Assembly (NCBI GenBank): GCA_036559125.1
Contig: DATBTT010000061.1
Coordinates: forward strand, 54,041 to 118,040
DNA from: JALYTZ01 sp036559125
GTDB lineage: Bacteria > Vulcanimicrobiota > Vulcanimicrobiia > Vulcanimicrobiales > Vulcanimicrobiaceae
DNA length: 64,000 nucleotides
Reading direction: 5' to 3'
Of this stretch, positions 60,777-64,000 are shown piece after piece. How positions within the stretch are numbered: position 1 is the first letter of the stretch; each line of letters begins with the position of its first letter. A program made the translations under genes and the position numbers. Under the pieces are notes generated by a model. It did not search any database. It had not been told where the DNA came from and was given only the letters and a program-made list of their open reading frames with translations.

Positions 60777-61999
60777 GGTCCGACAGGCTCCTCGTGCGTG
60801 CGAGAACGATCGTAACGTGTGACACGGACGCCGCGCAGAGCGGCGTCTCGTTTGAGCGGCTCGGGCGAATCGACGACGGCGCCCTGATCGTACAGGGCGA
60901 TCGAATCGTCGACCTGGGTCTGCGCGCGGACGTGGAGGCACGCGCGCGTGGCAGCGATCTCGAAACGTTTGACTGCGGTGATGACGTCTTGTTTCCGGGC
61001 TTCGTCGACGCGCACGCCCACCCGCTTTTCGTGGGCGATCGTGAGGCCGATTTTGCGGCGCGGCAGCGCGGCGAGCCGGCGCCGCTCGGCATGCTCTATA
61101 CCGTGCAGCAGACGCGCGCGGCGTTGGACGAACCCGGCGCGTTGTGGCCCCTCGTGCGGCGCCGCCTAACCGCCATGCTTGCGCATGGCACGACGACGCT
61201 TGAAACAAAAACCGGTTACGCGCTGCACGCTCCCGGCGAAAACGCGTTGCTCTCGCTGATCGACGCGCATAAATCTGACGCGGACGTGCCGCGACTGATT
61301 GCGACGTTTTTAGGTGCGCACGCGCTGCCGCCGGAGTTCCGTAACGAAATAGATTATGTCGATTATTTGATCGATCAGTGTTTGCCGGTCGCGCGCGCAC
61401 ACGGGGCCGTCTACGCCGACGCTTTTTGCGAGCCGGGCTTTTTTTCGCCGGAACAAACGCACCGCTACCTCGAAGCGGCGCGCGAGAACGGGTTGCGGCT
61501 GCGCGTGCACTGCGACGAGATGGCGTTCGGCGGTGCGGCGCAGATGGCGGCGCAACTCGCCGTCGACGCCGTCGATCATTGTAACTATATTCGTGACGAT
61601 GACGTGAGCGCAATCGTCGAGGGCGAGATCGTAACGGTCGCGTGTCCTGCGACCATCGCGTACCTGGATTTGCCGCAACGCGCGCCGGTGCGTGCGTTGC
61701 TCGATCGGGGTGGGGCCGTCGCGCTGGCGAGCGACTACAATCCGGGAACGTCTCCCTGTTTCAACTTGCAGACTGTGGCGTATTTCGGCCGCAAACTCTT
61801 CGGCCTCTCGGCACCGGAGGCGCTCTACGGCGTGACGCGGGCAGCCGCGCAGTCGCTACGGTCCGAAGACGGGAGCCTGCAAATCGGCGGTAACGCGGAC
61901 TTCGTCGTGATGCGCATCGCGTCACCCGACGAATTCGGCTGGCAGTTCGGCGGCAATCTCGCAAGCGCCGTATTTTGTCGCGGAACGCGCGTGGCATGA
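60764..61999 (+). CDS. hutI: imidazolonepropionase
   Basis: The 411-residue amidohydrolase opens the imidazolone ring to formiminoglutamate. FPGFVDAHAHPLFVGDRE (metal HxH, about 80) starts the barrel; THTTLETKTGY-equivalent is HGTTTLETKTGY. HCDEMAFGGAA and ASDYNPGTSP complete the site. TTG at 60764 is chosen because AAAAGGG lies six bases before it and it gives the usual length; the start lies inside the end of hutU. GTG 60794 is the alternative. Confidence 0.93.
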   Translation: MATLGSDRLLVRARTIVTCDTDAAQSGVSFERLGRIDDGALIVQGDRIVDLGLRADVEARARGSDLETFDCGDDVLFPGFVDAHAHPLFVGDREADFAARQRGEPAPLGMLYTVQQTRAALDEPGALWPLVRRRLTAMLAHGTTTLETKTGYALHAPGENALLSLIDAHKSDADVPRLIATFLGAHALPPEFRNEIDYVDYLIDQCLPVARAHGAVYADAFCEPGFFSPEQTHRYLEAARENGLRLRVHCDEMAFGGAAQMAAQLAVDAVDHCNYIRDDDVSAIVEGEIVTVACPATIAYLDLPQRAPVRALLDRGGAVALASDYNPGTSPCFNLQTVAYFGRKLFGLSAPEALYGVTRAAAQSLRSEDGSLQIGGNADFVVMRIASPDEFGWQFGGNLASAVFCRGTRVA

Positions 62000-63285
62000 G
62001 CGAGATCGTGCGTTGCGCGCGCGCGCTCGTTGACGGTGAGGAACGCGAGAACTTCGCCTTCGCGATCGTCGATGGGCGCGTCGCGTCCACCGATGAATTC
62101 GACGCACTGGTGTTGCGCTTTCCGGAAGCGGCCGTACGCAACCACGGGCCGGGCGTCGCGATCGTTCCCGGTTTCGTCAACGGCCACAGTCATGCGTATC
62201 AGATTCTTCTGCGCGGCTGGGCCGACGATATGCCCTTCGACCGCTGGCGTGCCGAAGCACTGTACAAAGTCGTGCCGCAACTCACGCCGGACGACGTCTA
62301 TTGGACGTTCGTGCTGGCATTCGACGAGATGCTCGACGCCGGAATCACGACGGTGGCGGAGTTCTTTTATCTCAACGGCGCCGGTAACGCGCACGCTGAA
62401 GCTGCGATACGAGCCGCCGAGGACACCGGCATTCGCATCGTGCTGGCACGGACGTGGATGGACGCCGGCTACGCTCCGAGCGCGTTTCGCGAGTCGATCG
62501 AGTCGGCGGAAAATCGAACGCGCGCGTTGATGGACGCGCACCCGGCGGTGCACATCTGCGTAGCGCCGCATTCGTTGCATGCCGCGTCGCACGAGATGAT
62601 CGTGGCGGCGGCGGCCTTCGCGCGCGACCGGGACACGCTCGTCCATATTCACGTTGCCGAAGCATCGTACGAAGGCGCTCAGACGTTCGAGCGGTACGGA
62701 GCTACGCCAATCGCTCTGCTCGATCGCCTCGGCGTCCTCGACGACCGGCTCGTCGCCATCCACGCGATCTACCTGACCGAGGATGAGAAACGACTGCTCG
62801 CGCAACGCGGCGCGCGCGTGATACATAATCCCATGACCAATCAGTATCTGGGTGACGGCATTTGCGACGTACTTGAGTTGCAAGCGCTGGGCGTCACGGT
62901 CGGGCTTGGAACCGACGCCGACGTGAGGCCCTCGATCTTCGACGAGATGCGCGCGGCCTCGTTCCTGCAAAAAATTCGGCGTCTCGACGGCAGCGCGCTG
63001 GGCGCACGCAAGGCCCTCGAGTTGGGGACCTCGCAGGGCGCTCGAGCGCTGGGGATTCCCGCAGGCGAACTGCGCAGCGGGTGCTATGCGGATTATGTCG
63101 TAGTCGACCTCGACGCGGCAGATTGGTGGTCGCCGCTCTGTAACAGCATCGTGTATCGCGCCGAGCGGGCGTGGGTACGTGAAGCGTATGTCGGCGGCAG
63201 GCGTGTGAGAGGCCCCGAGCGCAGCGCCCTCGCACTCCAAGCGGTGCGCGAACTGCGCCGCCTTGCTGCGAACCTGCACGTTTGA
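61996..63285 (+). CDS. amidohydrolase, candidate formimidoylglutamate deiminase
   Basis: A 429-residue metal-dependent hydrolase: VPGFVNGHSHAYQILLRGWA (HxH, about 60), TTVAEFFYLNGAG, VAPHSLHAASHEM, HIHVAEASYEG, HNPMTNQYLG and GTDADVRPSIFDEMRAASF. As the last hut gene with ATGA overlap to hutI, it may hydrolyse formiminoglutamate to formylglutamate (HutF). The GTDADVRPSIFDEMR segment, however, resembles MtaD/TrzN-type deaminases. HutG is absent from the window. Confidence 0.78.
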   Translation: MSEIVRCARALVDGEERENFAFAIVDGRVASTDEFDALVLRFPEAAVRNHGPGVAIVPGFVNGHSHAYQILLRGWADDMPFDRWRAEALYKVVPQLTPDDVYWTFVLAFDEMLDAGITTVAEFFYLNGAGNAHAEAAIRAAEDTGIRIVLARTWMDAGYAPSAFRESIESAENRTRALMDAHPAVHICVAPHSLHAASHEMIVAAAAFARDRDTLVHIHVAEASYEGAQTFERYGATPIALLDRLGVLDDRLVAIHAIYLTEDEKRLLAQRGARVIHNPMTNQYLGDGICDVLELQALGVTVGLGTDADVRPSIFDEMRAASFLQKIRRLDGSALGARKALELGTSQGARALGIPAGELRSGCYADYVVVDLDAADWWSPLCNSIVYRAERAWVREAYVGGRRVRGPERSALALQAVRELRRLAANLHV

Positions 63286-63299
63286 GGAGGAAACTTGAA

Positions 63300-63701
63300 A
63301 TGAAAAAATCGACCCTGCTGCGCATTGCGGCGATCGCACTGCTGGCAGCATTTCCGCTAGCCGGTTGCGGCGGCGGCAAATCCAGCAAGACAACCACGAC
63401 CACGAAAAGCATGAACGCGCCGATGACGCAGGCGACCGCCGGTGCGATGGCGCCCACGACCGAGGGCGCGTCCAACGCGGCGGCGCTCGATTGCGGAGCG
63501 GTTAAGCCCGTTTGGGTCAACTTGCACTCGAAGGCATATCACGTGCTTGGCGATCCGTACTACGGCAAGACCAAGAACGGAAAATATATGTGCCCGAGTG
63601 CCGCAACCGCTGCCGGCTATCATGCGGCGGGCGCCGGCGCGAGCCACCACAAGCACGGCTCGTCGATGATGACGGGCACCCCCGAACCAATGGCAACGTA
63701 G
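63300..63701 (+). CDS. small lipoprotein with YHxxxDxxYGKTKxGKY motif
   Basis: A 133-residue lipoprotein (lipobox PLAGC, Cys about 22), a Thr/Ala-rich linker, and a core VWVNLHSKAYHVLGDPYYGK followed by TKNGKYMCPSAATAAGYHAA. The motif of WVN, YH and YGKTKxGKYM is seen in small secreted domains attached to nucleases or excalibur-type proteins; its role is unclear. The His-rich tail (SHHKHGS) is unusual. GGAGG nine bases before ATG, 14 bases after the amidohydrolase. Confidence 0.65.
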   Translation: MKKSTLLRIAAIALLAAFPLAGCGGGKSSKTTTTTKSMNAPMTQATAGAMAPTTEGASNAAALDCGAVKPVWVNLHSKAYHVLGDPYYGKTKNGKYMCPSAATAAGYHAAGAGASHHKHGSSMMTGTPEPMAT

Positions 63702-63711
63702 CCCGCCCATC

Positions 63712-63737
63712 GACCCTTCGACAGGCTCAGGGTGACA
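63712..63737 (-). repeat. interspersed repeat copy, minus orientation
   Basis: GACCCTTCGACAGGCTCAGG then GTGACA: reverse complement of the consensus, 10 bases after the lipoprotein stop and opposite in direction to the array that follows. Confidence 0.85.
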
Positions 63738-63740
63738 GAC

Positions 63741-64000
63741 GTCATGCCGAGCCTGTCGAAGTGCGAACCCCCGTCACCCCGAGCGTGTCGAAGTACGAAC
63801 CCCGTCACCCTGAGCGTGTCGAAGTACGAACCCCGTCACCCTGAGCCCGTCGAAGCGCGAACCCCGCCACCCTGAGCCGGTCGAAGCGCGAACCCCGCCA
63901 CCCCGAGCGTGTCGAAGCGCGAACCCCCGTCAGCCCGAGCCTGTCGAAGTGCGAACCCCGTCACCCTGTGCGGTGTCGAAGTACGAACCCCGTCACAGCG
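63741..64000 (+). repeat. tandem array of the interspersed repeat, running off the window
   Basis: Eight full units of 31-32 bases start at 63741, 63773, 63804, 63835, 63866, 63897, 63929 and 63960; a ninth begins at 63992 and is cut by the window end. Each unit reads GTCACCCTGAGC, a two-base variable position, GTCGAAG, then a short constant tail GTACGAACCCC or GCGCGAACCCC. Differences are scattered point changes, so this is a decaying tandem array and not a CRISPR. Confidence 0.92.

Noticed and set aside
63741..64000. CRISPR-like array of regular 31-bp units
   Set aside because: There are no unique spacers between repeats; the units are contiguous and differ only by scattered point changes. 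No cas gene is near.

Overview
The window is a dense bacterial chromosome segment of high G+C (about 60% by eye), with about 56 genes, mostly in tight co-directional runs with ATGA, GTGA or TGATG overlaps. No tRNA, rRNA, phage, plasmid or transposase gene was found. The gene mix (CIO-type cytochrome bd, propionyl-CoA carboxylation, cell-wall sugar recycling, histidine use, many signal-peptide proteins of no known family) suggests a free-living aerobic soil or rock bacterium. My best guess, from general gene character and not from a marker gene, is the Eremiobacterota (WPS-2/Vulcanimicrobiota) lineage. The beta-barrel protein, TolC and RND genes indicate a two-membrane envelope.

Layout. 1-2512: a structured non-coding stretch, a possible 27-codon peptide gene, a TPR protein and an unknown partner. 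2505-5604: a secreted OB-like protein and cydAB. 5722-13880: alpha/beta hydrolase, PAS-GAF-PAS-SpoIIE phosphatase, an operon of a DUF4331 protein split into two genes followed by a TPR protein, small exported proteins and a BNR-repeat lipoprotein. 13885-22050: phhB, then a two-component system, a PepSY protein and a complete RND-TolC-HlyD efflux set. 22149-28542: catalase, sedolisin-like lipoprotein, double-DTG aspartic protease, and a metallo-beta-lactamase-like/cupin fusion.

28560-36645 is a seven-gene run that reads as peptidoglycan recycling: sugar-type ABC ATPase, NagZ, AmiE-like serine hydrolase, AnmK, BadF-type amino-sugar kinase, MurQ and DUF4127. NagZ and AmiE would free GlcNAc and (anhydro)MurNAc, the kinases would phosphorylate them, and MurQ would convert MurNAc-6-P to GlcNAc-6-P. 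36688-37138 is a truncated nucleotidyltransferase pair. 45116-37135 (minus strand) is a propionyl-CoA to succinyl-CoA operon (carboxyltransferase, DsrE-like, FabI, small epsilon-like protein, biotin carboxylase with BCCP, methylmalonyl-CoA mutase catalytic chain, epimerase) ending in a YibQ-type deacetylase.

45158-51607: an OstA/LptD-like barrel protein, SufT-like protein plus DHA2 exporter, and ClpC. 51635-51914: a five-copy 33-bp minisatellite between two inverted copies of an interspersed repeat. 51919-53812: methionine salvage mtnBDC. 53936-57510: unknown exported proteins and a WYL regulator. 57568-63285: hutH-hutU-hutI plus a HutF-like amidohydrolase. 63300-63701: a lipoprotein. The window ends in a 31-bp tandem array built from the interspersed repeat, whose core reads CACCCTGAGCCTGTCGAAGG. 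That repeat also occurs at 23777-23857, 31067-31090, 37071-37096, 51635-51660, 51889-51914 and 63712-63737.

Two genes (the RND pump and a TPR protein) appear to use CTG and ATT start codons, judged from Shine-Dalgarno placement and N-terminal homology.
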